Below are positions 26,619 through 34,762 of a stretch of DNA of 64,000 nt, piece by piece. The translations under genes were made by a program, and so were the position numbers. Location of the stretch: contig NZ_JAVIWI010000001.1 in the NCBI RefSeq assembly GCF_034314085.1, positions 3,782,001-3,846,000 of the forward strand. The letters run 5' to 3'. The notes below the pieces were generated by a model, which saw only the letters and a program-made list of their open reading frames with translations, had not been told where the DNA came from and searched no databases. The DNA is from Undibacterium sp. 5I1 (GTDB lineage Bacteria; Pseudomonadota; Gammaproteobacteria; Burkholderiales; Burkholderiaceae_D). Numbering within the stretch: position 1 is the stretch's first letter; every line of letters begins with the position of its first letter.

Positions 26619-27377
26619 CTAAGGTTTTTGAAAGCCATACTGACTCAAGACAGCCTGACTTTGCGGCAAAAAGAGAAAGCCTATAAAACGCTTGGCCTCT
26701 TCGATGTGTGCGGAGTCTTTCAATTTTGCAACCGGATAACTGATTGACATTGTCAAGGGGACTTCCATCACGACTTTGACTTTATCTTTCATAATGGCAG
26801 CATCGGTCGCATAGACAAAGCCTGCATCAACTTCCCCGCGAGCTACATAATCGAGTGATTGGCGGACGTTTTGAGTATTAATGGTTTTGCTTTCAAGTGC
26901 TGGCCAAAGCTTAGCTGCTTCTAATGCCTGCATGGTATATCGTCCGACTGGCACGCTTGCCGGAGCACCAATCGCAATACGCTTAATCCCTGCCTGATTC
27001 AGATCATTCAGGCGTTTAATACTTACTTTGCTATCCAGTGGCAAAATGAGAACTAAGGTGTTGCCTACAAAATCACGGCGCTCATTGGCTACCACTAAAC
27101 CTTGTTTTTCTGCAGTATCCATTGTCTCCTGATCGGCGGAGGCAAAGACATCAACGGGTGCTCCTTTCGCAATTTGTTGAAGTAATGCGCCAGAGGCCCC
27201 AAAGTTTAACAACACCTTTGCATCAGGATATTGCGCCTGATAGTTTTGTGCGATTTCCTTAAACGCATTGGTCAGGCTGGCAGCGGCTGAAACCGTTATT
27301 TCGCCTGCGCCAGCAGCACTGGATACCGCTATTGCGACGATGAACGACAAGAGTTGTGTGAACTTTCTGGCTTGCAT
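26619..27377 (-). CDS. modA: Molybdate-binding periplasmic protein
   Basis: A 252-residue solute-binding protein. A signal peptide ends near SSAAGAGEI (residue 23-24). The mature protein starts with ITVSAAASLTNAFKEIA, whose serines bind the oxyanion in ModA, then NFGASGALLQQIAKGAPVDVFASAD (second Ser), and a C-terminal lobe with YVARGEVDAGFVYATDA. ATG 27377 is chosen because GGGAG lies five bases upstream; the frame is open eight codons further. A ModE-type operator is about 27 bp upstream. First gene of modABC. Confidence 0.93.
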   Translation of the reverse strand: MQARKFTQLLSFIVAIAVSSAAGAGEITVSAAASLTNAFKEIAQNYQAQYPDAKVLLNFGASGALLQQIAKGAPVDVFASADQETMDTAEKQGLVVANERRDFVGNTLVLILPLDSKVSIKRLNDLNQAGIKRIAIGAPASVPVGRYTMQALEAAKLWPALESKTINTQNVRQSLDYVARGEVDAGFVYATDAAIMKDKVKVVMEVPLTMSISYPVAKLKDSAHIEEAKRFIGFLFLPQSQAVLSQYGFQKP

Positions 27378-27403
27378 GGGAGCTCCCGCATAATCAATCA
27401 AGT

Positions 27404-27430
27404 ATCGTAATATACATGTATATATAGCGA
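27404..27430. promoter_or_regulatory. ModE operator upstream of modA
   Basis: ATCGTAATATA, CATG, TATATATAGCGA is an imperfect palindrome that matches the ModE box pattern of CG plus TATATA half-sites. It sits between modA and modE, 27 bp before the modA start, where molybdate-loaded ModE would repress modABC. Confidence 0.7.
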
Positions 27431-27487
27431 ACTAAAAGAACGTACAGGGCTTGCCCCGTAGATTAGAGTAAGGACTGATGGTGATAC

Positions 27488-27847
27488 TTATTGATCAGAC
27501 TCCAAATGCATTTCCTTTGCCAAGCGCAATAAGTGTTTTTCTGCAGCGACAGTTGCTGCGGCCTCCATCGCACGGAAGTTTACTAAAACTCTGGCACCTG
27601 CCTCGGTTAGTTGAGCGCCGCCACCTTGAGAACCGCCTACGGAACTGTGTACTAACGGTTCACGAAAATTTCTATTCATCACATCAACCAGCATCCAGGC
27701 TCGTCGATAGGACATATTCATGGTGCGGGCTGCTGCACTGATAGAGCCATTTTGTCCTATTGCCTCAAGCAGGTCGGCTTTGCCCGGCCCCATTGCGATT
27801 TCATCATCGCATAACAGACGCAGTTTTAAAGCAATCTTTGTCGCCAT
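27488..27847 (-). CDS. modE: ModE-type regulator, HTH only
   Basis: A 119-residue protein matching the N-terminal winged-helix of ModE: GPGKADLLEAIGQNGSISAAARTMNMSYRRAWMLVDVMN, then the wing GGSQGGGAQLTEAGARVL. It lacks the two C-terminal molbindin (Mop) domains of full ModE (about 260 residues). Short forms are known, and molybdate sensing may need a separate Mop protein. It lies directly upstream of modA in the same orientation with the ModE box between them. Upstream it is followed by a repeat-rich gap. Confidence 0.85.
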   Translation of the reverse strand: MATKIALKLRLLCDDEIAMGPGKADLLEAIGQNGSISAAARTMNMSYRRAWMLVDVMNRNFREPLVHSSVGGSQGGGAQLTEAGARVLVNFRAMEAAATVAAEKHLLRLAKEMHLESDQ

Positions 27848-27990
27848 CGAAACGCCCTCATAAAGTGCTTATTATAAGTTGATGAGTTAGCATTGACCGG
27901 TATCCTCGATACAAGAACCTTAAGATCAGGGGGCAGTATTGCCTCGTTACAGAGTAGTTTTCGTTTCAAGGATGGAAGCTTGGGTTTACA

Positions 27991-28013
27991 TTAAACCCAG
28001 ATTTTCCAGTGGG
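27991..28013. repeat. TTAAACCCAGATTTTCCA repeat end
   Basis: A single end matching the terminal repeats of the 161-bp element at 29936-30096. No partner is recognised within 300 bp. Confidence 0.45.
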
Positions 28014-28063
28014 CGCACCGTAGGTACTATTTGAGTGCTAATGGCGCATATCCGATCATTTTT

Positions 28064-28109
28064 GACGTTCTTCGTTGCTCATGGCGAGCCATGAGCAACG
28101 AAGAACGTC
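28064..28109. repeat. 22-bp perfect inverted repeat (hairpin)
   Basis: Arms 28064-28085 and 28088-28109 are exact reverse complements separated by two bases; the arm contains CGTTCTTCGTTGCTCATGGC. Flanking GATCAT/ATGATC extends the symmetry. It is downstream of the aldehyde dehydrogenase but lacks a T-run, so it is not a standard terminator. Confidence 0.75.
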
Positions 28110-28131
28110 TTATGATCAAGATGTGATAGTT

Positions 28132-29574
28132 TCAGGCAATAGCTTTTAGTAGTTTTAACATGCGGGAAAAGGTTTTACCGTAGGGCGGGTAAAGCAAACT
28201 AACCCCGTTCATTTTGCTTTGATAAAAAACTGGTTTTTCCTTACTTAATGTGCGGAAGCCCCATTCTCCGTGATACGCTCCCATTCCGCTGGGACCGACA
28301 CCACCGAAGGGCTGCGATTCTTGACTGAGATGCCATAAGCAATCATTAATCGTGACACCGCCGGATACTGTCTGCGACAGTACCAGATCACGGCTGGTGT
28401 TATCTGTACCATACCAATAAAGAGCCAGGGGGCGCTCTCGCTGATTGACGAAATCAATTGCCACTTTCACGTTGCCGTCATAAGTCACAATGGGCAGCAG
28501 CGGACCAAAAATCTCTTCTTGCATAATACGCATATCGGGCGTCACATTTAGAACGAGAGCTGGCGCCAATTTACGCGCATCTGATGTGGCTTTAGACATG
28601 GGCGTTCTTGTCAATGGAATTGTTTGTGCTCCCCGCTCAACTGCATCGGTGACTAAGGTTTGTAACCGGGCAAAGTGACGTTCATTGATGATCGATGTGT
28701 AATCAGAATTATTATCCAATGTCGGATACATCTTGCTGGCGGCGGCAACTAATGCTGCAACCAATTCATCGAGTTTGTCGGCAGGTACCAGCAAGTAATC
28801 TGGTGCAACACAAGTCTGACCTGAGTTTAGTAATTTGCCAAATGCAAGGCTTGCTGCAGCTGATTTGATATCGGCGCTAGAATCAATAATGGCTGGCGAT
28901 TTGCCCCCTAACTCCAATGTTACAGGCACCAAGTTCTTGGCTGCCGCGATTGCTACTTGTCTGCCGATCGAAGTAGAGCCAGTAAAGACTAAATGATCAA
29001 ACGGGAGTTCGGAGAATGCTCGGCCTACCTCCATACTGCCGGGAATGACGACTAGTTCATCTTCAGTGAAATAATCTGCGACTAACTTTGCCAGTAACAA
29101 AGAATAGTTCGGTGTAAATTCGGACGGCTTCAACATCACTCGGTTACCTGCCGCAAATGCCGCAATTACGGGTCCAATTGCCAGTTGATGAGGGTAATTC
29201 CAAGGTGCGATAACGCCGACTACCCCAAGCGGCTGGCTAAGGAGTTTGTTTTTAGCGGGCAAATATTGCAATGCAGTGGTGACTCGCCGCGGCTTCATCC
29301 AGCCAGCGAGATGACGTTTTGTATGCTTGATAGAGGACACAATGAGAGATAAGTCCGCTAACTCAGTCTCATGCTTTGAGCGATGGCCGAAATCGGCGCT
29401 GATCGCCTCACAGATTGCATCGCCATGATCTACGGTCAGTTTTGCCAAGCGATTTAGCCAGTCCAAACGTTGCTCAAGGCTAGGATTTGGATTGGCACGA
29501 TACGCGTTACGTAAGCGTGTTAACGCAGCATCTAATGTCTGAGCAATAACCTCAGGGGCCGGATTCATTTCCAT
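28132..29574 (-). CDS. Coniferyl aldehyde dehydrogenase-type ALDH
   Basis: A 480-residue NAD(P)-dependent aldehyde dehydrogenase. The cofactor site shows VIAPWNYPHQLAIGP and KPSEFTP; FTGSTSIGRQ is the Rossmann Gly motif; LELGGKSPAI gives the general-base Glu and NSGQTCVAPDY the nucleophilic Cys (about residue 258). The C-terminus GPSGMGAYHGEWGFRTLSKEKPVF and the missing oligomerisation extension match the CalB/coniferyl aldehyde class, which also includes fatty aldehyde enzymes. GGAG lies six bases before ATG 29574. It is monocistronic. Confidence 0.88.
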   Translation of the reverse strand: MEMNPAPEVIAQTLDAALTRLRNAYRANPNPSLEQRLDWLNRLAKLTVDHGDAICEAISADFGHRSKHETELADLSLIVSSIKHTKRHLAGWMKPRRVTTALQYLPAKNKLLSQPLGVVGVIAPWNYPHQLAIGPVIAAFAAGNRVMLKPSEFTPNYSLLLAKLVADYFTEDELVVIPGSMEVGRAFSELPFDHLVFTGSTSIGRQVAIAAAKNLVPVTLELGGKSPAIIDSSADIKSAAASLAFGKLLNSGQTCVAPDYLLVPADKLDELVAALVAAASKMYPTLDNNSDYTSIINERHFARLQTLVTDAVERGAQTIPLTRTPMSKATSDARKLAPALVLNVTPDMRIMQEEIFGPLLPIVTYDGNVKVAIDFVNQRERPLALYWYGTDNTSRDLVLSQTVSGGVTINDCLWHLSQESQPFGGVGPSGMGAYHGEWGFRTLSKEKPVFYQSKMNGVSLLYPPYGKTFSRMLKLLKAIA

Positions 29575-30296
29575 ATTGATCTCCTTAATTTTGTTGTTGG
29601 CTTACGGCGTGTTACTGACCCTGACCACGGTATTTTATGCAGGTCTTATCGGCGTGTGCGTACAATATAGTCCCTTTACATCTCATTACGTTAGACCAAA
29701 CTCCTTAGGAGCGGGTAGAAAATTGTTATCCTCATGACGAATCATCAAACACGTTGGTGAATACGTATCGGCTTAATATCGTTGACTGGCTTTGTTGGAC
29801 TTAGGTGGAAGCCGCTGATATATGCGGTGGAAGCGCCGCAGATGATCGCGGCACCAGTACTCGACAATACAAAATAAGGGTACGCTTCAAACTGCTGTGT
29901 TTAAGGGAGTCTGTTTCTGGGGCATTCAGGGCTTATTTAACCCAGATTTTCCATTGGAACAGCGACAAGTTCGCCAAAGGTGCAATTGTCGCTGTAGCGT
30001 TCCTACTCAAATCGCGGTGGTGTTATCCCTCTGATGACCGCACGCCGTCTGGGTTTCTCCGAAGTGGTAGCGGTCTAATGGAAAATCTGGGTTTAAGCAT
30101 CTCTATGCTTTCCGCAATGTACTCTCTGGTTATGCACTCTGCGAATGTATTTGAATATTTTCGACCTTACCAGATGATGGCTACGTCTGTCCCGACAAAA
30201 ACCGTAGCCATCTTTAATCGGGAATTTCCCTTAGGAAATACGCCCTTAGCATTCAGATCGCACCTCTGGTACGCCTGATGAAAAATCCAGGTTTAA
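29575..30296. other. Intergenic region with a MITE-like element
   Basis: A 722-bp gap. The left part is the promoter side of the aldehyde dehydrogenase and contains the palindrome CTCCTTAGGAG (about 29701). A 161-bp element with terminal inverted repeats lies at 29936-30096, and a lone related end (AAAAATCCAGGTTTAATTAA) at 30281-30300. Open frames across it are repeat-derived and not credible genes. Confidence 0.55.
29936..30096. repeat. 161-bp MITE-like element
   Basis: Terminal inverted repeats TTTAACCCAGATTTTCCATT (29936-29955) and AATGGAAAATCTGGGTTTAA (30077-30096) match at 19 of 20 positions. The interior has no coding capacity. Related pieces occur at 27991, 30281 and 32873-32990. Confidence 0.75.
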
Positions 30297-31151
30297 TTAA
30301 GGGCGCGTTACTGCATCAATGCCAAGAACGCTGGCATCTTCGGCGCCGTGCCCGGCTGCGATTAACTGATCCATTCTGTCCGCAATTGCGGGGAGTGTCG
30401 CCATAGGGCGGTTACCTGATGTCTCCAACATCAATCGCACATCTTTGCGTGCCATCGCCAGCTCAAAGCTCGCGGTGAAGTTGCCTTTTGCCATGTTGAG
30501 TCCGCGTCCACCGACCATCGCATTGAGGTCTAGCATGCCAAGCAACTTGATCGCATCTTCACCATGGATATCACTTGCCTGCGCTAGAGTCAACACATCC
30601 GCCATCACCGCAGATAGACCAATGATCATCGCATTACCTAATAATTTGTTGGCAGCGGCAAGGTCGGATCGCTCGCCCATATAAACTAAGCGCCCGGTCA
30701 TATTAGCTAGCTCCTCTTTGACCGCTTCGAACAGTTCGCTTGGACCGGCAACCATCATTGAACCTTGCGCATTGCGCGCAGCCGGCGGCCCCATAAACAC
30801 GGGACAGTGCAGATACTTTAGTCCTACGGTATTGAGTTGTTCGGCGCGCTTTGCGGTGAGTGCAGGCAAGGTCGTCGTATGATCAATGAGGATCGCGCCA
30901 GGTTCGAGTGCTGTACGTGCCATGGCGATCACTTCTTCGACGACTGCGTCATCTTTTAATACGATATGCACTCGTGAGGCACCTCTAACGGCATCCGCAG
31001 GAGTTGCTGCAGCTTTGACTCCAAATTGCGTCAACGCGTCAACTTTGTCAGCAGATCGATTCCACGCGGTGACCGAATCACCGCGTTTTGCTGCCGCTTC
31101 AGCGAATGCAGCGCCGAGTAATCCAGTCCCAAGAAAAGCGATATTTGCCAT
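30297..31151 (-). CDS. NAD(P)-dependent beta-hydroxyacid dehydrogenase family reductase
   Basis: A 284-residue protein of the 6-phosphogluconate dehydrogenase/3-hydroxyisobutyrate dehydrogenase superfamily. The N-terminal Rossmann motif is FLGTGLLGAAFAEAAAKRG, followed by WNRSADK, where Arg suggests NADPH preference. ILIDHTTTLP and GPPAARNAQGSMMVAG form the substrate loop, and the catalytic lysine is in AAANKLLGNAM (about residue 170). The helical C-terminal domain is complete. Substrate is unknown; imine-reductase-like or glyoxylate reductase activities occur in the family. It appears monocistronic. Confidence 0.85.
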   Translation of the reverse strand: MANIAFLGTGLLGAAFAEAAAKRGDSVTAWNRSADKVDALTQFGVKAAATPADAVRGASRVHIVLKDDAVVEEVIAMARTALEPGAILIDHTTTLPALTAKRAEQLNTVGLKYLHCPVFMGPPAARNAQGSMMVAGPSELFEAVKEELANMTGRLVYMGERSDLAAANKLLGNAMIIGLSAVMADVLTLAQASDIHGEDAIKLLGMLDLNAMVGGRGLNMAKGNFTASFELAMARKDVRLMLETSGNRPMATLPAIADRMDQLIAAGHGAEDASVLGIDAVTRP

Positions 31152-31385
31152 AGTTTCATCCTATTGAAATTGAACAATGAAAGTTGAAAAAGCTCTTACA
31201 AGTAATTCGAGCTTATGCTCCCGACACCAGTATAGCCCGCTAAATTGCCTCGCGTATTGAGGCAATTTACGCGGCAGGGAAACCTAAATCCAGGTTGCAT
31301 CGTATGAAGACACGGGCAAGGTCAACAGCTCTGGTATATTGCTGCGATTTTTGAATAATCTCTTCATTAAGCTCTGTATCAACGC

Positions 31386-31583
31386 TTAATTACGTCTTTG
31401 TCCCAATGCCTTTTCAATTTTTTGATCGGTTTTGTATTGGCTCAGTGCATAGACGGCCCAGATGGTTGCCGGAATCCAACCAAGAATAGTGATTTGTAAA
31501 ATCAAACAAATGACGCCTGCAACAGGGCGACCAATCGTGAAGAAAGTTAGCCAAGGGAATATCAAAGCAATTAGTAAGCGCAT
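31386..31583 (-). CDS. YqaE/Pmp3 family membrane peptide
   Basis: A 65-residue protein with two hydrophobic helices: LLIALIFPWLTFFTIG and GVICLILQITILGWIPATIW. The GWIPATIWAVYAL motif is diagnostic of the YqaE/Pmp3 (UPF0057) family of small membrane proteins linked in yeast and plants to cation stress tolerance. A charged C-terminal tail of about 15 residues follows. Function in bacteria is unclear. Confidence 0.8.
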   Translation of the reverse strand: MRLLIALIFPWLTFFTIGRPVAGVICLILQITILGWIPATIWAVYALSQYKTDQKIEKALGQRRN

Positions 31584-31718
31584 TCAGGTACCTTAAGATC
31601 AGTAGATTAATAAAAGATGCCGGGGGGATTTAGAACTCGTTTTCTCGGTGGCTATCCACATTGGCGGTCAACAAGAGTTTCGACAAAGTTATTCAAACGC
31701 TACCATAGTTTAATTACA

Positions 31719-31731
31719 GGACTTACGCAAA
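31719..31731. repeat. GGACTTACGCAAA repeat end (single)
   Basis: Matches the ends of the elements at 14159-14258 and 37940-38003. It lies 30 bp left of dispersed element copy C. Confidence 0.45.
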
Positions 31732-31760
31732 TTGTCAGCAATCCATTATGGATGAATATA

Positions 31761-31843
31761 ATATACTCCCACTATGTATATTTAGTTGTCCAAGTGATTG
31801 CTGGTCTATATGGCGATTTTTTGATCAGAGCAGGGAAGTATAT
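31761..31843 (-). repeat. Dispersed hairpin element, copy C
   Basis: Inverted relative to copy G. The plus strand shows ATATACTCCCAC (left), GTATATTTAGTTGTCCAAG in the core and AGGGAAGTATAT at the right end. The second hairpin arm is degraded (TGGTCTA), so this copy seems to be decaying. Confidence 0.6.
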
Positions 31844-32241
31844 CTAAATAATTTTTATAAATAATAGAAATTACACAAAAGCCCGAACCCTTCACCTAGG
31901 TGACACAGTGGCAGAGAGAAAACAAGAGGATAGCGAATCAGCACTTTCCCCTGCCTTGATTGTTGCTTTGTTTCTCTGAACTTGTGTGTCATTGGGGTTT
32001 GAAGCTTTTTCATCCAGTTTCAATGACAATGGCAGCAAATTTATTGAGATTGGATTTGCTGTCTCGTGATTTTTATGCGCTTATGAACGGGTTCTTGTGG
32101 GTTTCTGGTCATTAATGCGTGGGTTTTTCATTCCAAACCGCAAGCTTTCACCTATAATCACAGGTTTGATGAGCTTAGCAACACAATAAGCTCGTTTGCA
32201 GCGCCCAGATTCAACTATAAATAAATTGCCACGAGGACTCC

Positions 32242-32802
32242 ATGAGCAACGCACACGACCCGCACGACGACCACGAATCAGCGATCAAGACTCCAAAACA
32301 ACTGATAGTTGCGATTGCTGCCAGCTTTCTGGTACCCATCATCATCATCGTTCTGCTAGTCAAATTTGTGACCACCGATAGCAAAATCGGTGCAGGTTCT
32401 GACGCACAAACACCAGAAGCCATTGCCGCTCGTATCAGCCCAATCGCTGATGAAGGCTTCACATTCAAAGACGCTAACGCACCTAAAGTGTTGCAATCCG
32501 GCGAGGTTGTCTATAAAGCAGTGTGCTCTGCCTGCCACGATACCGGTGCTGCGGGTTCACCAAAATTTGGCGACGCAGGTGCGTGGTCTGCACGTATTTC
32601 TCAAGGTTACGATACGTTGGTATCACACGCGATTGCAGGTATCCGCGGTATGCCAGCCAAAGGCGGCAACCCTGATCTGGACGATGTTGAAGTTGCCCGC
32701 GCTGTAGTTCACATGGCAAATGCCGGTGGTGCCAAGTTTAAGGAACCAGAAGTGAAAGTCGCTGCAGCGGCAGCAGCTTCTGCAGAGGCATCTGCTAAAT
32801 AA
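32242..32802 (+). CDS. Membrane-anchored cytochrome c5-type protein
   Basis: A 186-residue protein with an N-terminal membrane anchor (residues 21-43, LIVAIAASFLVPIIIIVLLV core) and a periplasmic class I cytochrome domain. Heme attachment is CSACH (Cys95, Cys98, His99); the axial Met is in IRGMPAKGG (Met137). It ends with an Ala-rich tail. Cytochrome c5 proteins pass electrons to terminal oxidases or reductases. GAGGA at 32233-32237 precedes ATG 32242. An intrinsic terminator follows directly. Confidence 0.9.
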   Translation: MSNAHDPHDDHESAIKTPKQLIVAIAASFLVPIIIIVLLVKFVTTDSKIGAGSDAQTPEAIAARISPIADEGFTFKDANAPKVLQSGEVVYKAVCSACHDTGAAGSPKFGDAGAWSARISQGYDTLVSHAIAGIRGMPAKGGNPDLDDVEVARAVVHMANAGGAKFKEPEVKVAAAAAASAEASAK

Positions 32803-32823
32803 ACTGTAGTTGCACATCATCTA

Positions 32824-32852
32824 AAAGCCAGTCTAATGACTGGCTTTTTTTT
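32824..32852 (+). terminator. Rho-independent terminator after cytochrome c gene
   Basis: AAAGCCAGTC, loop TAAT, GACTGGCTTT followed by a run of T residues (32845-32852): a perfect 10-bp stem. Confidence 0.92.
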
Positions 32853-32872
32853 AATTGTTTTTTATAAAACTC

Positions 32873-32990
32873 ATTTATTCCAGATTTTCGATTGGAATAA
32901 TGTCAGGCAGTTCGCCAAAGCTTCAACTGCTTTTGCAGCACAAGCACGCGTGATGGCGTTACGCGCAGTTCTAGCCGCAACAAAGGCATA
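32873..32990. repeat. Truncated MITE-like fragment beside the IS605 element
   Basis: Starts with TTTATTCCAGATTTTCGATT, a relative of the 29936 element end, and shares the following CAGTTCGCCAAAG stretch. The other end is missing; the IS605-type insertion begins at 32991. Confidence 0.5.
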
Positions 32991-33150
32991 TTGACATCCT
33001 CCCCGCCCTAAAGGACCGGGATTCCTACGGCGCTGCGCGATGATTTACGAGTCGCTTCGGTGGGTTCCTGCTTCACTGAGCGGCCTGACTGCGCCGTCTC
33101 TCCACAGGCTAAGACGCGATGTCCTCGCGCTAAAACATTGATCGCGCCGA
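32975..33150 (-). ncRNA. Predicted omega-RNA of the TnpB element
   Basis: IS605-type elements produce a guide RNA that spans the 3' end of tnpB and the right end, with the guide taken from flanking DNA. Here the right end includes the hairpin CCCGCCCT/AGGACCGGG and finishes in TCAA at 32991. The guide would be the flank read on the minus strand, beginning TATGCCTTTGTTGCGG (32990 downward). Boundaries are estimated; nothing in the sequence proves transcription. Confidence 0.4.
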
Positions 33151-34249
33151 CCACATCGGCGTGATTTTCGTAACCGCAATCGACGCACAGAAATTTCGCT
33201 TGTGTTTGCCGATTGTCTTTCGATACATGGGCGCAGGCCGGGCACGTCTGGCTTGTATGGTGAGGCGGAACGGCCATTAACATTCCGCCGTGCCACTGCA
33301 CCTTATACGCCAGTTGGCGTCTGAACTCGCCCCAACCCTGATCGAGAATAGAACGGTTCAGGCCAGATTTTTGCGCTACCTTTTTGCCGGGCTGTTCGCT
33401 ATTGCCTTTGGAAGACTTGGACATATTCCGTACCTGCAAATCCTCAATGCATACGAGCGCGTGGTTTTGGCTGATCGTCGTTGTGGTTTTGTGCAGGAAG
33501 TCTTTACGGGCATTGGCGATGCCGGTGTGAATCTGCTGGACTTTGGCTTTCGCCTTCTTCCAGTTGCTACTGAACTTGACCTTGCGGCTCATGCGGCGCT
33601 GGTAGCGCGCAAGGCGTTGCTGATGTTTCTTGAAGCTGTTGAGTGGCGCGATATAGCTCTCATCGCTCATGGTGGCGAACCGGGCAATGCCGACATCGAT
33701 GCCGATAGCGCTTGTTGCCGTGGGCAATGGCTGTTCGACTTCGCGCTGCGTCTGGATCGAGGCGAACCACTTTCCGCCCGACTGGCTTACGGTGGCATTG
33801 CGAACCTCGCCCATCACATCACGGCTGTTGCGGTAACGCAGCCAGCCGAGCTTGGGTAGAAAGATGCGGTCGTTACCCTGATCGAGCTTGATCTGTTTCG
33901 GGTCGGGGTAGCGAAAAGTATCACCGCTACCCTTGCGCTTCAATTTTGGAAAGTCGGCGCGTTTATCGAAGAAATTCTTGTACGCCGTCTCCAAATCCTT
34001 CAGCGCATGTTGCAGCGGGTGACATGGCGCATCCCTCAGCCAAGGCGTGTCAGAACCATTGCGCCACCCGGTCAAGTGCTTCGCCATGGCGACGTAGCCA
34101 ATGAACTTGTTACCTGCTTCGTGGTTCTCTTTTTGCATCGCCAGCGCCTTGTTATAGACGAACCGGCATGACCCAGCGAAGCGGCGCATGTGGCGCTCTT
34201 GCTCGCCATCGGGCATCAGTTCGTATTTGTAGGCTTGTAAGCGTTGCAT
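33008..34249 (-). CDS. tnpB: TnpB RNA-guided nuclease (IS605 OrfB)
   Basis: A 413-residue TnpB, ancestor-type of Cas12. The N-terminal wedge/REC region (YKYELMPDGEQERHM, CRFVYNKAL) is complete. The RuvC catalytic triad is visible: Asp185 in GIDVGIARF, Glu269 in CIEDLQVRNM, Asp365 in NHADVVGAINVL. The zinc ribbon has CPAC (336-339) and CVDCG (355-358). TnpB cuts DNA next to a TAM using the omega-RNA guide and so helps keep the element. It is divergent from tnpA with 24 bp between starts. All catalytic residues are intact, while the partner tnpA is frameshifted. Confidence 0.93.
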   Translation of the reverse strand: MQRLQAYKYELMPDGEQERHMRRFAGSCRFVYNKALAMQKENHEAGNKFIGYVAMAKHLTGWRNGSDTPWLRDAPCHPLQHALKDLETAYKNFFDKRADFPKLKRKGSGDTFRYPDPKQIKLDQGNDRIFLPKLGWLRYRNSRDVMGEVRNATVSQSGGKWFASIQTQREVEQPLPTATSAIGIDVGIARFATMSDESYIAPLNSFKKHQQRLARYQRRMSRKVKFSSNWKKAKAKVQQIHTGIANARKDFLHKTTTTISQNHALVCIEDLQVRNMSKSSKGNSEQPGKKVAQKSGLNRSILDQGWGEFRRQLAYKVQWHGGMLMAVPPHHTSQTCPACAHVSKDNRQTQAKFLCVDCGYENHADVVGAINVLARGHRVLACGETAQSGRSVKQEPTEATRKSSRSAVGIPVL

Positions 34250-34273
34250 AGTTCAATGATAGTTTGGTGTATG

Positions 34274-34686
34274 AGTAATGATAACGATATTCGACACGGA
34301 AGACACTGCGTTTTCCTGATGCATGTACATTTGGTCTTTGTAACGAAATACCGCCGTGAAGTATTCACAAAAGAAATTCTTGACGACCTGCGCCCGATGT
34401 TCGCCAGCGTCTGCACGGACTTTGAAGCGGAACTGGTGGAGTTCGACGGCGAGGATGACCATGTACACCTGCTAGTGAATTACCCGCCCAAGGTTTCCGT
34501 TTCCAATCTGGTCAATAGCTTGAAAGGCGTTTCCAGCCGCATGATTCGAAAGAAGAACTACCCTAGCATCCGCAAGAAGCTATGGGGGGCGCGCTATGGT
34601 CGCCTTCCTACTTTGCCGGTAGCTGCGGCGGCGCACCCATTGCCGTTATCCGGCAGTACATCGAACAGCAGCAGACACCACACTAG
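34274..34686 (+). pseudogene. tnpA: TnpA Y1 transposase, frameshifted
   Basis: The first 105 or so codons encode an IS200/IS605 Y1 transposase with the HUH motif in DDHVHLLVNYPP and the typical VNSLKGVSSR. At a run of six G residues (34584-34589) the frame is lost after KKLW. One more base restores it to ALWSPSYFAGSCGG and AVIRQYIEQQQTPH, ending at TAG 34684-34686. The catalytic tyrosine lies in that second part (RQY). Without frameshift the protein lacks the nucleophile and runs on to 34873. It is either inactive or made by slippage on the G run. Confidence 0.8.
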
Positions 34687-34762
34687 AAGCACCAAACCGG
34701 ACGGCTTAGCCGTCCGCGCTCTTGACCCCGCCCTGAACGGCGAGGTTTGCCGCGCAAACCGA

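Larger units (their letters stand above)
31584..32241. other. Intergenic region with repeat copy C
   Basis: A 658-bp gap. It holds a GGACTTACGCAAA repeat end (31719-31731) and dispersed element copy C (31761-31843). No coding frame is credible. The right part should contain the promoter of the cytochrome c gene. Confidence 0.55.
32991..34761 (-). mobile_element. IS605-type element with tnpA and tnpB
   Basis: A 1771-bp element. The left end (by tnpA) is at 34761, with a subterminal hairpin GGTTTGC/GCAAACC (34744-34760) and a second hairpin GGACGGC/GCCGTCC (34699-34715). It abuts the pentamer TTGAT (minus strand, 34766-34762), the insertion/TAM sequence known for ISDra2-like elements. The right end is TCAA at 32991. 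tnpA and tnpB are divergent, as in IS605. No target duplication is expected for this family. It sits at the very 3' end of an ABC ATPase gene. Confidence 0.75.

Noticed and set aside
29805..30278. 157-codon open frame on the plus strand
   Set aside because: It runs straight through the 161-bp MITE-like element and its flanks, has no ribosome binding site and no family motifs.
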